Origin: Rhodanobacter sp. B04
Lineage (GTDB): Bacteria; Pseudomonadota; Gammaproteobacteria; Xanthomonadales; Rhodanobacteraceae
Length of the DNA: 64,000 nucleotides
Assembly: GCF_002001125.1 (NCBI RefSeq)
Contig: NZ_MUNV01000026.1
Location: 372,001 to 436,000 of the forward strand
Reading direction: 5' to 3'
The notes under the pieces were generated by a model. The model was given only the letters and a program-made list of their open reading frames with translations, did no database searches and had not been told where the DNA came from. The position numbers and the translations under genes were made by a program. Below, piece after piece: positions 9,783 through 18,115 of the stretch (position 1 is the stretch's first letter; each line of letters begins with the position of its first letter).

Positions 9783-10487
9783 TCACCATGGAACCCGCCG
9801 GCCCAGGTAATCAAGATACTGAAGGCCCGCTTTTCCTGCCTGCGCGTCGATGGTGTTGGCGAGGTTCGGGATGCTCTCCTCGATGCTCAAACGCGCCTCG
9901 GGACCGCCCAGGTCGGTCCGCACCCAGCCCGGAGCCATCAGCAGCAGTGTTCTCGCCTCGCCGGCGTGGCGCGCGGCGAAGCTGCGCATGAACATGTTGA
10001 GCGCCGCCTTGCTGGCGCGATACACCTCGTGGTGCCCGTTCTCGTTGTTGGCAACACTGCCCTGCCCGGAGGACATGATGCCGATCGTGCCATCGGCCAG
10101 TACGAGATCCTGCAGGACTTCGATGACGCGCATCGGACTCAAGGCATTCGTGACCATCACGCGCACGAACTCGTCGGTCGACACATCCGCGATCGTTTCA
10201 TGATCGGCATTCTTGACGCCGGCATTGACGAACAGCATGTCGAACTTTCTCGATGCCAGCCGCGCGCGCAGCGCGGTCACCTGGTCCGGCTGGACGATGT
10301 CGACGGTCTCGATCTCAAGCCGCCCATCGCGAGCCTCCATGAGGTTGTGCAGTCTGGATGTGCTTGCGCCACGTTCGGTGGCGACCACATTCCAGCCACG
10401 CTTGAGGTACTCCTGCGCCAGGGCGAAGCCCAGGCCGCGGGAGGCGCCAATGAGCAGGAGTTTCTTGTCGGAGGAGAGAGCTGGCAT
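9783..10487 (-). CDS. Short-chain dehydrogenase/reductase
   Basis: This 234-residue classical-type SDR has a nucleotide-binding GASRGLGFALA near residue 14, the VNAG motif near 92, catalytic Ser in MSSGQGS and the YxxxK pair in YRASKAALN. It probably oxidises or reduces a carbonyl/alcohol with NAD(P)H in the cytosol, but the substrate is unknown. The compact length and NENGHHEVYRASK segment resemble the C-factor/CsgA-like SDRs of proteobacteria. It is divergent from the secreted protein gene at 10706. Confidence 0.85.
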   Translation of the reverse strand: MPALSSDKKLLLIGASRGLGFALAQEYLKRGWNVVATERGASTSRLHNLMEARDGRLEIETVDIVQPDQVTALRARLASRKFDMLFVNAGVKNADHETIADVSTDEFVRVMVTNALSPMRVIEVLQDLVLADGTIGIMSSGQGSVANNENGHHEVYRASKAALNMFMRSFAARHAGEARTLLLMAPGWVRTDLGGPEARLSIEESIPNLANTIDAQAGKAGLQYLDYLGRRVPW

Positions 10488-10617
10488 CTGCCATGGCCTT
10501 TGTCGACGTATGCAATGAAGGACAGCATGCCGCGGCTGTCCGAAACAGGAAAGACAGTATCCCCGACGGAATGTCGATTTCCCTCCCTCTCGTTCGTCGT
10601 TGAGGAGGTTCGCTCAC

Positions 10618-10640
10618 TGGCGCCCTTGGCTTGGGCGCCA
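10618..10640. other. Perfect inverted repeat in the leader of the 10706 gene
   Basis: TGGCGCCC (10618-10625) and GGGCGCCA (10633-10640) form a perfect 8-bp stem with a seven-base loop, 66 bases before the start codon at 10706. It could be a leader hairpin or an operator; nothing distinguishes these. Confidence 0.35.
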
Positions 10641-10705
10641 TCGGGGTTCGATCCGGAAACACTCAGATCTTCATGATGCCTACGCGATCCGATCGGGAGA
10701 GTGCG

Positions 10706-11416
10706 ATGAAGCAAGATGCCGGTTGCTTGAAGCTTGGCGTGACGCTAAGCATGCTTTTGGCCATAGCCGTTGCCGAATGTTCGGCAGCTCAAAACCCGCA
10801 ACATGCGTATCCGGCCATGGCGCCCGTATCCCAATACCTGATGGCGGACCGCGATGCGGAAATCGCGCTGGCACGCAGCGCGGCGCCCAAGGCCATTTCG
10901 GGGGAGGCCACGATCCTGGTGCTCGGGCCGCATGGCTACGTCACCGCGGTCGAAGGCAGCAACGGCTTTGTATGCATGGTCGACCGGTCCTGGTCGGCGC
11001 AGTTCGATTTCCCGGAATTCTGGAATCCCGGATTGCGCGGGCCCACGTGCTTCAACCCGCAGGCGGCACGCTCGATCCTGCCGATAACCTACAAGAGGAC
11101 CGAGCTGGCTCTCGCCGGACAATCCAGGGATCAAATCATGGAAGGCATCAAGGCCGCACTCGCCAGCAAACAGTTGCCGCGCCTGGAACCTGGCGCGATG
11201 TGCTACATGATGTCGAAACAGGGCTACCTGAATGATTCCGCGGGGCACTGGATGCCGCACCTGATGTTTTACATGCCGCTCGAAGCGGATTGGGGTGCCG
11301 ACTTGCCGGGCTCTCCGGTCATGCTGAACCCGCAGTTTCAGGTCCCCGAGAACATCAAGGTGTTCATGGTTCCGGCCGGCAAGTGGTCCGATGGAACGCC
11401 TGCGCCGGCGATGTAG
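10706..11416 (+). CDS. Uncharacterised secreted protein
   Basis: The product is about 236 residues with a signal peptide (LGVTLSMLLAIAVAECSAA). The mature part carries a distinctive pattern I have seen in many uncharacterised proteobacterial and acidobacterial proteins: RDAEIALARSAAP, NGFVCMVDRSW, FPEFWNPGLRGPTCFNP, AMCYMMSKQGYL and a tail with KWSDGTPAPAM. No catalytic motif is evident. ATG 10706 was chosen because GGGAGA lies five bases upstream and because the signal peptide starts there. A perfect 8-bp hairpin lies in its leader at 10618-10640. It probably shares a transcript with the SGNH hydrolase gene 66 bases downstream. Confidence 0.75.
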   Translation: MKQDAGCLKLGVTLSMLLAIAVAECSAAQNPQHAYPAMAPVSQYLMADRDAEIALARSAAPKAISGEATILVLGPHGYVTAVEGSNGFVCMVDRSWSAQFDFPEFWNPGLRGPTCFNPQAARSILPITYKRTELALAGQSRDQIMEGIKAALASKQLPRLEPGAMCYMMSKQGYLNDSAGHWMPHLMFYMPLEADWGADLPGSPVMLNPQFQVPENIKVFMVPAGKWSDGTPAPAM

Positions 11417-11482
11417 CAAGCGGAGAAGCAATGGAGCAAAAATGGATGCCGCCAACTGGCCCGGCTGAAGGAGCTGTCGCAG

Positions 11483-12802
11483 ATGAAACAAGGTGGAGCC
11501 TCCTGTCGCCGGGTGTTGCATGTGCTGAAGCGACTTGCGCTGGTGCTGCCGGTGGTCTGCCTGCCGGTGGGCACGGTCGACGCGAATGCCGCCCGGTCGG
11601 GGACGGATTGGGTAAGCACATGGATCGCTGCCCCGCAGCCGCCCTTGCCGGGTTCGGTCGATCACTACCGCGCCCAAAGCCTGCGCCTGATCGTGCATGT
11701 CAGCGCAGGCGGGTCGCAAGTTCGTATCCGCTTGTCGAACCTCTACGGCGATGCGCCGCTGACGATCGGCGCTGCGCACATCGCGCGTCGCGCGAGCGGT
11801 GCGGATATCGAGCCGGCCAGCGATCGCGCGCTGACGTTTGGCGGACGCGCATCCATCGTGGTACCGGCGCATGCAACGGTGCTGAGCGATCCCGCACGCC
11901 TGGAGATACCTGCTCTGGCAGATCTGTCGGTGAGCCTGTATCTGCCTGGGGGCGTCGCTGCCACGACCGTGCACATTCTCGCTCAGCAGACCAGCTACCT
12001 ATCGCGTCCAGGTGATGCCACGGCGGCCGTACGCTTTCCGGTCGCTCGACGCATCGATATGTGGCCGTTTGTCTCGGGTGTGGATGTAGCGGCCACGCCG
12101 CCCAGCTTCGCCGTGGTCGCCTTCGGCGACTCCACCGTGGACGGCGATGGTTCCACCGCCGATGCCAACCGACGCTGGCCGGATGTCTTGGCCGCGCGCC
12201 TGCAGCAAGCCGGTCGGAACGTGGCCGTGCTCAACGCAGGCCTTATCGGCAACCGCCTTTTGCATGGCAGCCCGGGTGGCAGCACGTTCGGTACGGCGCT
12301 GGGCGAAGCAGGGCTTGCGCGCTTCACCCGCGATGCGCTCGATCAGGCCGGCGCGAAGGTCGTCATCGTGCGTATCGGCAGCAACGACCTTGGCTTCTTG
12401 CACGGGTTGGCGCCGCCAGGCGAGCCCGTGGATGCCCATGATCTGATCACCGGCTATCGGCGGCTTGTCACGCTGGCTCACCGACATGGCCTGGGCATTG
12501 TCGGAACCACCATACCGCCCTTTGAAAACGCCGCCATTCCAGGCTATTCAACGCCCGCGAAGGATGTGATTCGCCAACAGGTCAACGCGTGGATACGTCA
12601 TGGCGGCGAATTCGACGCTGTGCTCGACTTCGATCAGATTTTGCGCGACCCGTCGCATCCCGCACGGCTGCTGCCGGCGTACGACAGCGGCGACCACCTG
12701 CACCCCAACGATGCAGGCTATCGCGCCGTGGCCTCGGCACTCTCCCTGGCGACGCTCGATACATTGGCTTCCGGCTCGGCCAGAGCCAAGTCGCACATGT
12801 AA
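11483..12802 (+). CDS. Secreted SGNH/GDSL hydrolase
   Basis: This 439-residue protein has a signal peptide (LKRLALVLPVVCLPVGTVDANA), a beta-rich N-terminal region (~40-195, WVSTWIAAPQ) and an SGNH hydrolase domain. Block I is FGDSTVDGDG (catalytic Ser), block II has GLIGNRLL, block III is RIGSNDLGF and block V is DHLHPND (Asp-His). This is the layout of secreted GDSL lipases/esterases and of carbohydrate deacetylases acting on plant polysaccharide, such as rhamnogalacturonan acetylesterase-like enzymes. The natural substrate is unknown. Confidence 0.9.
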   Translation: MKQGGASCRRVLHVLKRLALVLPVVCLPVGTVDANAARSGTDWVSTWIAAPQPPLPGSVDHYRAQSLRLIVHVSAGGSQVRIRLSNLYGDAPLTIGAAHIARRASGADIEPASDRALTFGGRASIVVPAHATVLSDPARLEIPALADLSVSLYLPGGVAATTVHILAQQTSYLSRPGDATAAVRFPVARRIDMWPFVSGVDVAATPPSFAVVAFGDSTVDGDGSTADANRRWPDVLAARLQQAGRNVAVLNAGLIGNRLLHGSPGGSTFGTALGEAGLARFTRDALDQAGAKVVIVRIGSNDLGFLHGLAPPGEPVDAHDLITGYRRLVTLAHRHGLGIVGTTIPPFENAAIPGYSTPAKDVIRQQVNAWIRHGGEFDAVLDFDQILRDPSHPARLLPAYDSGDHLHPNDAGYRAVASALSLATLDTLASGSARAKSHM

Positions 12803-12845
12803 TCGGCAAACCACGCGGATCTGGCTCGAGCGTGCGATACGGTCA

Positions 12846-13208
12846 TCAATGCCGTGTGCGCTTGCCGCTCGCGCTGGCGGGGTTCATCTCGACGCTCAAG
12901 GTGAAGGTGCGTTGTTCGTCAGGTTGCATGGCGCCGACGCCCACCAGCTTGCGCGCGACTTCCTCGCCGTGTTCGTTGCGGATGGTCAGCACCATCGAGT
13001 ATTCCCACGCACCGCTGTCGATGGGGTTGCGGAAGCTGCCTTCCACGCGCAGTGGTACGGACGCCGGCGCCGCGATCGCGCCGGTTGGCTCACTGAAGCG
13101 CAACTTGTGGCGGCAGGCGGGGCACACGGCCGCACTTTCCAGGATGGTTTCCCGGCAGTGCGGACAGGTGCGCGTCGCCCCGGCCGTGCCCGGATATGCG
13201 GCGGTCAC
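12846..13208 (-). CDS. Zinc-ribbon protein coupled to the bactofilin
   Basis: The product is 120 residues. It starts with a zinc ribbon made of CPHC and CPAC knuckles about 16 residues apart, followed by a beta-rich domain (LRVEGSFRNPIDSGAWEYSM, then RNEHGEEVARKLVGVG) and a short basic tail. The GTG start at 13208 overlaps the bactofilin stop in the sequence GTGA, so translation is probably coupled. The function is unknown. The context suggests a partner or regulator of the bactofilin filament. The open frame runs further upstream inside the bactofilin gene, but that part is its shadow. Confidence 0.75.
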   Translation of the reverse strand: MTAAYPGTAGATRTCPHCRETILESAAVCPACRHKLRFSEPTGAIAAPASVPLRVEGSFRNPIDSGAWEYSMVLTIRNEHGEEVARKLVGVGAMQPDEQRTFTLSVEMNPASASGKRTRH

Positions 13209-13735
13209 GAAGCTGTGCCGTTCTGCCCGTGGTTCTTGTGCGTACTGCTGCCGTCCTTGGCATCGTCCCAGCCGAACTCGGCGTGGCCCCGCATGCGCGA
13301 ACCTGCCGCCACGCTGAGCGAGCCGGCCTTCAGGTCGCCGGTCAGTGCGCCGCTTTGCTGCAAGTCCACGTGTGCCGCCGATTCGATGTTGCCGATCAGT
13401 TCGCCCGCGATGGTGACCTTCTCGGCGCGCATGCTGCCGGTCACCTTGGCGCCAGCCTCGATGGTCAGGTCGCCGAGCACGTTGACGTCGCCTTTGAAGC
13501 TGCCGGCGATGCGCACATGGCCCGCGCCTTCGATCTTGCCCTCGATGGTGATATCGGGCGCGATCAACGATTCGGCCTTGGGCTTGCCGGGCGTGGGTGC
13601 GGGCGTGGGGCGGAATGCGGGTTGCACCGGCGCTTCCGCTGCGGGCTTGCTCTCCGGGATGTTGAGGCGAGCCGGGTCCATGGCTTCGGGCGTGGCGGTG
13701 GCGGAGGTCTTGGCGGGTTCTTTCCACAGGGCCAT
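13205..13735 (-). CDS. Bactofilin (polymer-forming cytoskeletal protein)
   Basis: This 176-residue protein has a proline/alanine-rich disordered N-terminus (~1-55), then a right-handed beta-helix core: IAPDITIEGKIEGAGHVRI, GDVNVLGDLTIEAGAKV, GSMRAEKVTIAGELIGNI and repeats with a six-residue beta-turn periodicity. It ends in a charged tail. Bactofilins polymerise without nucleotides at the membrane and scaffold cell-wall enzymes in stalks, cell poles or helical cells. No LytM peptidase gene is adjacent, unlike the common bactofilin-M23 pair; instead a zinc-ribbon gene overlaps its stop. Confidence 0.93.
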   Translation of the reverse strand: MALWKEPAKTSATATPEAMDPARLNIPESKPAAEAPVQPAFRPTPAPTPGKPKAESLIAPDITIEGKIEGAGHVRIAGSFKGDVNVLGDLTIEAGAKVTGSMRAEKVTIAGELIGNIESAAHVDLQQSGALTGDLKAGSLSVAAGSRMRGHAEFGWDDAKDGSSTHKNHGQNGTAS

Positions 13736-13876
13736 GGCGGGACTCCGGTTCTGTCAGACGGAGGGTCAGCCTACGCCCCCAAACCCGGGTCAGGTTCACT
13801 TGCGCGCGCCGAAGCGGGGTTTAGGTTCAGGTTCGCGCTCTAATTGGCTGTTTGCTATGGGCTTGCGCACCCTGAC

Positions 13877-13976
13877 GCCGCGTTCGCGACCGCATCGATC
13901 GGGAATGCGCGCAACCGCTAAGCAAAAGGGGACGTTGGTAGCCGAGTCAGGGTATCCGGCTGCGGTTTAACTACCT
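13877..13976 (+). pseudogene. Remnant of an AraC-type gene and its upstream region
   Basis: Bases 13877-13919 match 15516-15558 inside the downstream AraC gene at 39 of 43 positions and still read RRVRDRIDRE and AQPL in the same frame, with a stop just upstream. Bases 13937-13976 resemble 15307-15347 in that gene's upstream region (18 of 21 identical over the last part, all differences transitions). The order is reversed relative to the intact locus (coding piece first, upstream piece second), so several copies probably once stood in tandem and decayed. This is the best explanation I have for most of the gap 13736-14035. Confidence 0.55.
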
Positions 13977-13989
13977 GCCAACCCAGGAC

Positions 13990-14026
13990 GGGCGCGACGT
14001 GTCAGCTGTGCCCACACGTCGTGCCC
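13990..14026 (-). terminator. Probable terminator of the lipoprotein operon
   Basis: A 13-base left arm (13990-14002) and a 13-base right arm (14014-14026) pair at 12 positions, with an 11-base loop. The hairpin lies 10 bases past the stop codon of the lipoprotein gene ending at 14036. There is no T-run after it. Confidence 0.5.
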
Positions 14027-14035
14027 GTGGCTAAT

Positions 14036-14650
14036 TCAGTGGATAGCCGAACCCTGGAACTGAGGATCTTCCATCAGAGCCTTGCGCAGTTTGCCGAAAG
14101 CCTCCGCTGCCGCTTCTTTGGCTGGCGGTACATCCATAAGCGAGCGACTCTTCTCGACATGGCCGTGGCCGGTGAAATCACGATTCCACACCGTTTGCCC
14201 GCTGGCATTCAAAGCGGTGACCTTGATCGTGAGATCAAAATCACTCGCCGGCCAGAAGATCGCGCTGTTGCCCGATGAATTGGTCGTCAGGATCGGCTCG
14301 AACACGAAGGTCAGGTGGTGATCGGAGATGTAGGCGGCACGACCAGTTTCCGGCACGCTGTAGACCTTGCGGAATACGCTGCCGAGCGTACTGAGAATTG
14401 CCGGCTCCATATCGCGGTATGGAAAATACCGCATCTTGTCGCCGCCGCCTGCCGGAGTGGTCACTTCAAGTTTGCGGTTGGCGTCGCTGATGAAATAACC
14501 CACCGACGTATCAACGGTCTGATCTGAAGGGTAGTTCACGTCGGCGCGTACTGACACGGGATGTGCGCAGCCAGCCATGACCAATATGGCGCCAATGATG
14601 CTCAGCTGTGCCAGTAACCGGGTGGGGAAAGCAGCATTGAGCTTGATCAT
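14036..14650 (-). CDS. Predicted lipoprotein, second gene of a coupled pair
   Basis: The 204-residue product has a lipoprotein signal ending in ILVMAGC, with Cys near residue 28. The mature part is mixed alpha/beta, with SVGYFISDANRKL, YRDMEPAILSTLGSVF, HLTFVFEPILTTNSS, DLTIKVTALNASGQTVW and a C-terminal helix pair. The strand pattern and the AKEAAAEAFGKLRKAL helix resemble YajG/LptE-like outer-membrane lipoproteins, but I cannot assign a family. Its ATG overlaps the upstream lipoprotein stop by four bases (ATGA), so the two are co-translated. Confidence 0.75.
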   Translation of the reverse strand: MIKLNAAFPTRLLAQLSIIGAILVMAGCAHPVSVRADVNYPSDQTVDTSVGYFISDANRKLEVTTPAGGGDKMRYFPYRDMEPAILSTLGSVFRKVYSVPETGRAAYISDHHLTFVFEPILTTNSSGNSAIFWPASDFDLTIKVTALNASGQTVWNRDFTGHGHVEKSRSLMDVPPAKEAAAEAFGKLRKALMEDPQFQGSAIH

Positions 14651-15192
14651 TTGTGCAGTGCCTTCTGGAAGTCTGGATCAGCGAGTAGTTCATGTACCAG
14701 CTTCTGCACGGCCTCCATATAGCCTTGGGCTGCTGCCGGAATAGCCGTCATGCCGGCGAAGGATGATTTCCACTCATAGTGAGTTGTCTTCTGGCTGTGA
14801 TAGATGCGCTGGCCATCTCGATCCACCCAGAAATCCGCTGCCAGGTCGGCGGTACCGATCGAGAAGCCGGAGCCGTCGAAAGCGTTGTGTGTCATGGTGC
14901 CGCCGATAACGTCATGAGACGCCGGGTCCAGCAAGCCCGCCTGGGACAGCTCCGTCTGTATTGCGTCGTGCAGATACGCGTTGAACGATGCCGACGGCGT
15001 GGAAAAATTTCCGCCACGCAACGTCACCTTGTTGATGGCCTCCGAACCGGCGCCAATGGTGCCGACGTTCGCGTGGACAAGATCACCATTGCGAAGTGCC
15101 AGCTGATTTTCCGCAGAAGGCGTGTACTTCGGTGCGACTGCACCACACGCGCCAAGCAATAGGCAGAGAACTGCCATCCCTATGCGTTGCAT
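14647..15192 (-). CDS. Predicted lipoprotein, first gene of a coupled pair
   Basis: The product is about 181 residues with a clear lipobox in LLLGAC near residue 16. The mature protein has YTPSAENQLALRNG, a stretch with FNAYLHDAIQTELSQAG and DVIGGTMTHNAF, then a C-terminal helix VQKLVHELLADPDFQ. The closing helix with DPDFQKAL echoes the DPQFQGS end of its partner, so the two may be distant paralogues. ATG 15192 is supported by GGGGA eight bases upstream; a TTG at 15195 is the alternative. The function is unknown. Confidence 0.75.
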   Translation of the reverse strand: MQRIGMAVLCLLLGACGAVAPKYTPSAENQLALRNGDLVHANVGTIGAGSEAINKVTLRGGNFSTPSASFNAYLHDAIQTELSQAGLLDPASHDVIGGTMTHNAFDGSGFSIGTADLAADFWVDRDGQRIYHSQKTTHYEWKSSFAGMTAIPAAAQGYMEAVQKLVHELLADPDFQKALHK

Positions 15193-15351
15193 CAAGTTTT
15201 CCCCTGTTTATTTTCGAAAAGCCGATAAGCCGCGAGCTGCGCACGCGACACCCCAAGATATTTGGCGTGGTGCGGAATGGCAAGCATTCGGAAGCAGACG
15301 GGCATGGGTAGTTCAAGTCGAGCTGCCCGGTTGCGATTTAACTATCTCCCG

Positions 15352-15372
15352 GTTTTCCCCCTGCGGGAAAAC
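15352..15372 (+). promoter_or_regulatory. Perfect inverted repeat upstream of the AraC gene
   Basis: GTTTTCCC (15352-15359) and GGGAAAAC (15365-15372) are perfect reverse complements around CCTGC. The site is about 90 bases before the AraC start and 160 bases before the divergent lipoprotein start. It could be an operator shared by both promoters or a transcript hairpin; the sequence does not decide. Confidence 0.45.
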
Positions 15373-15463
15373 AGCAAGGGTGTCAGGGATAATTGCTGGC
15401 AAATCGGCACCCATTTGCTCAACGGACTTGAGCGCTCCGGTACCTCGTGGGACGATCGTGCAA

Positions 15464-15909
<446 letters not shown>

Positions 15910-15913
<4 letters not shown>

Positions 15914-16353
15914 CGACTCCCCCCGCACCGAGCACGACGGCCATGGACATCCATATTCACGCGAGCTTTCTTCCGCAGACCGACCCGGACGCCTCGCTGG
16001 CGTTCTATCGCGACACGCTCGGTTTCGAAGTGCGCAACGACGTCGGCTACAACGGGATGCGCTGGATCACGGTCGGGCCGCCGGATCAGCCCGGTACGTC
16101 CATCGTGCTGTATCCGCCAGCCGCCAGCCCGGGCGTCACCGACGACGAGAAGCGCACCATCGCCGAGATGATGGCCAAGGGCACCTACGCGATCATGCTG
16201 CTGGCCACCAAGGACCTCGACGCCGCCTTCGAGCGGATACAGGCCAGTGGCGCCGAGATCGTCGAGGAGCCGACCCAGCAAGCGTACGGGGTGCGCGACT
16301 GTGCCGTGCGCGATCCCGCAGGCAACCTGCTGCGCGTGCAGGAGCGGCGTTGA
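15910..16353 (+). CDS. VOC-family (glyoxalase/bleomycin-resistance fold) protein
   Basis: This 147-residue VOC protein has paired beta-alpha-beta modules: DIHIHASFLPQTDPDASLAF, YRDTLGFEVRND, then DLDAAFERIQASGAEIVEEP and a closing VRDPAGNLLRVQE. The fold holds metal-dependent isomerases, dioxygenases, thiol transferases and drug-binding proteins, so the reaction is open. The metal ligand His and Glu near the strand ends are plausible (HASF and VQER). It is translationally coupled to the AraC gene before it, a common pairing. Confidence 0.88.
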
Positions 16354-16490
16354 GGGGTTGGGCGATCGCGGTTCAATTCGCGACAAGGGACATCGAAGAT
16401 CCATCGTCATCCAAGCAACGGCCGGGATCCTAGCGACTTAAAGTTATTGACGGCCAAGACGCGGGATGACCGGACGCGCCGTTGCAATGC

Positions 16491-16515
16491 GATTCCTGCC
16501 TTCGCAGGAATGACG
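16491..16515 (+). repeat. REP-like palindrome, copy 1
   Basis: ATTCCTGC (16492-16499) and GCAGGAAT (16504-16511) form a perfect 8-bp stem with a CTTC loop, followed by GACG. It shares the core GCnGGAATGACG with copies at 27907-27938 and 55377-55416. A looser outer pair (GTCATCC near 16405 and GGGATGAC near 16463) lies upstream. Intergenic repeats of this kind are abundant in Xanthomonads and are usually mobilised by a RAYT transposase, none of which is in this window. Confidence 0.7.
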
Positions 16516-16548
16516 ATCAAAAAACGGCTATTCGAGGCTCCCGATGCC

Positions 16549-16576
16549 ATCGGAACGGTCGGATCGGAACGGTCGG
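16549..16576. repeat. Perfect 14-bp tandem duplication
   Basis: The 14-mer ATCGGAACGGTCGG occurs twice head to tail (16549-16562 and 16563-16576), 57 bases before the DUF1801 start. It looks like a recent slippage duplication; a role as a regulator binding site is possible but unsupported. Confidence 0.75.
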
Positions 16577-16632
16577 CGATAGTGCCCACATGACGCGCGC
16601 GCGATGGCAGCCATGAGGAAACGGACGGCACC

Positions 16633-17067
16633 ATGAAAAACGAGAAGAACAGCGCGAAAGACACAAGCGGCGACACTCCCTCCCAACTTATTGATGGGAG
16701 GATCGCGCAGCTGGGCGATTGGCGGGGCGATGCGCTTGCGCGGGTCCGGGCGATCATCAAGCAAGCCGTCCCCGACGTGGTCGAGGAATGGAAGTGGCGA
16801 GGGGTCCCGGTGTGGTACCACGATGGAATCATCTGCACCGGCGAGACGTACAAGAACGCCGTGAAGATGACCTTCGCCAAGGGCGCCTCGCTGGCAGATC
16901 CCTCGGGCCTCTTCAATTCGAGCCTCGAAGGCAACACCCGGCGTGCCATCGATTTTCATGAAGGCGACAAGATCGATGAGATGGCGTTGAAGGCGCTCAT
17001 CCGTGCCGCCGTGGCGCTGAACAAGTCCAAGGCAAAATCAAGGCGGCGGCAACTGCCGCCAGAATGA
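16633..17067 (+). CDS. DUF1801-domain protein
   Basis: This 144-residue protein has the DUF1801/YdhG-like fold: a helix with LARVRAIIKQAVPDVVEEWKW, then VPVWYHDGIICTGETYKNAVKMTF on consecutive strands and a C-terminal helix with MALKALIRAAVALNK. The VEEWKWRGVPVW stretch is the family fingerprint. The fold is frataxin-like; family members are cytosolic and uncharacterised, often beside AraC or stress genes. The basic tail KSKAKSRRR could contact nucleic acid. It converges with the sulfotransferase gene, with one base between stop codons. Confidence 0.85.
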   Translation: MKNEKNSAKDTSGDTPSQLIDGRIAQLGDWRGDALARVRAIIKQAVPDVVEEWKWRGVPVWYHDGIICTGETYKNAVKMTFAKGASLADPSGLFNSSLEGNTRRAIDFHEGDKIDEMALKALIRAAVALNKSKAKSRRRQLPPE

Positions 17068-17068
17068 T

Positions 17069-18115
17069 TCACGCCAGGCGGCGAAGCAGCTCCATGCCGG
17101 GCGCGCAAGCCGACTCGAGACGTGCCCGCTCGTCGGTGGGCAAGCTCACCCACTTCGGCGGGTTCTTGCGCACGCGCGCGGCCGCCTGCGCCAGCCACGA
17201 AGGATCGTCCAGGCTGGGGTCCATGAAGCGAACGATGCGCTGGAGCTCGGCGTGGGGAGCATCAAGCATCGACTCGTAGCGCACATGCAGTACCTGCTCG
17301 GCGGGCACGTTCTCGAGGAGCTGCAGGCCCACGGTGATCATCTCGGACCAGGCCAGCCCGATCGGCTCGATCGGAAGCTCGAAGCGGTGGAACACGTCGA
17401 CGTCGAAGCTCTCGGGTACGAGTCCATGCCACTCCGGCGGCAGATCCGCAGGGATCTGGTACGTCGGCGTGAGATAGGGGGCCGTGCCGAACCGCTGCTT
17501 GAACATCGTGCCGATCATGCCCATGCGCATCGGGGCGAACCGGCGCGCCGAGACCGCGAACTCGCGGCCGTCGCGAAAGACGTGGATGAACCTGGCCGCC
17601 GGAAAGAAGTGCGACAAAGGATGGACGAGGCCGAGCGACGCGCCCGAACGCTCGCACCAGAACCGGCGGCCGAGGCGCGCGCACAGCCACTGGAAGACCT
17701 GCAGGTACTGCCGATGGATCCGGTCTTCCGGCAATGCCTGCACGAAGATGCGCAGTTCCTCGTGCAGTCCGTCAGGGTCTTCGGTGAGCGGCGGGAGCGT
17801 CATCGCCAACAGCGGCGGAATGCCCGTCTCGCGAAAGCGCAGCGCGGAGGCCAGCGGGTAGCGAAACTCGTCGATGGCGAGGCCGCGCTCCATGAGGCGA
17901 AGCCACGCCGCATGGCGGGGACGCGGCTCGCTCAACACGGACCAGAAGTCCGGGCCGTCGACGGGATCCTTGCGGAAACCGAGCGGGTGGAGCGCGTTGA
18001 ACAGCTCGGAGAGGCTCAGGACATCCGGGTGCAACGAGAGCAGCTCGGACAGCATCGTCGAGCCGGAGCGGCCCGTGCTGACGATGAAGAGAGGGGTTTG
18101 GGGTGATCCGGTCAT
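17069..18115 (-). CDS. Sulfotransferase-family protein
   Basis: The 348-residue product begins with a PAPS-binding P-loop (IVSTGRSGSTMLSELLSLHP, residues ~11-30) and has the 3'-phosphate-binding segment FIHVFRDGREFAVSARRF near residue 185, both hallmarks of PAPS-dependent sulfotransferases (Sulfotransfer_3 type). It probably sulfates a lipid, peptide or small molecule in the cytosol; the acceptor is unknown. It is co-translated with the MFS gene upstream: ATG 18115 overlaps the MFS stop in TGATG (a GTG at 18118 is the alternative). The pairing suggests transport of the substrate or product. Confidence 0.88.
   Translation of the reverse strand: MTGSPQTPLFIVSTGRSGSTMLSELLSLHPDVLSLSELFNALHPLGFRKDPVDGPDFWSVLSEPRPRHAAWLRLMERGLAIDEFRYPLASALRFRETGIPPLLAMTLPPLTEDPDGLHEELRIFVQALPEDRIHRQYLQVFQWLCARLGRRFWCERSGASLGLVHPLSHFFPAARFIHVFRDGREFAVSARRFAPMRMGMIGTMFKQRFGTAPYLTPTYQIPADLPPEWHGLVPESFDVDVFHRFELPIEPIGLAWSEMITVGLQLLENVPAEQVLHVRYESMLDAPHAELQRIVRFMDPSLDDPSWLAQAAARVRKNPPKWVSLPTDERARLESACAPGMELLRRLA

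Noticed and set aside
12600-13970. Plus-strand frame across the bactofilin region
   Set aside because: Antisense to bactofilin and the zinc ribbon; no start signal.
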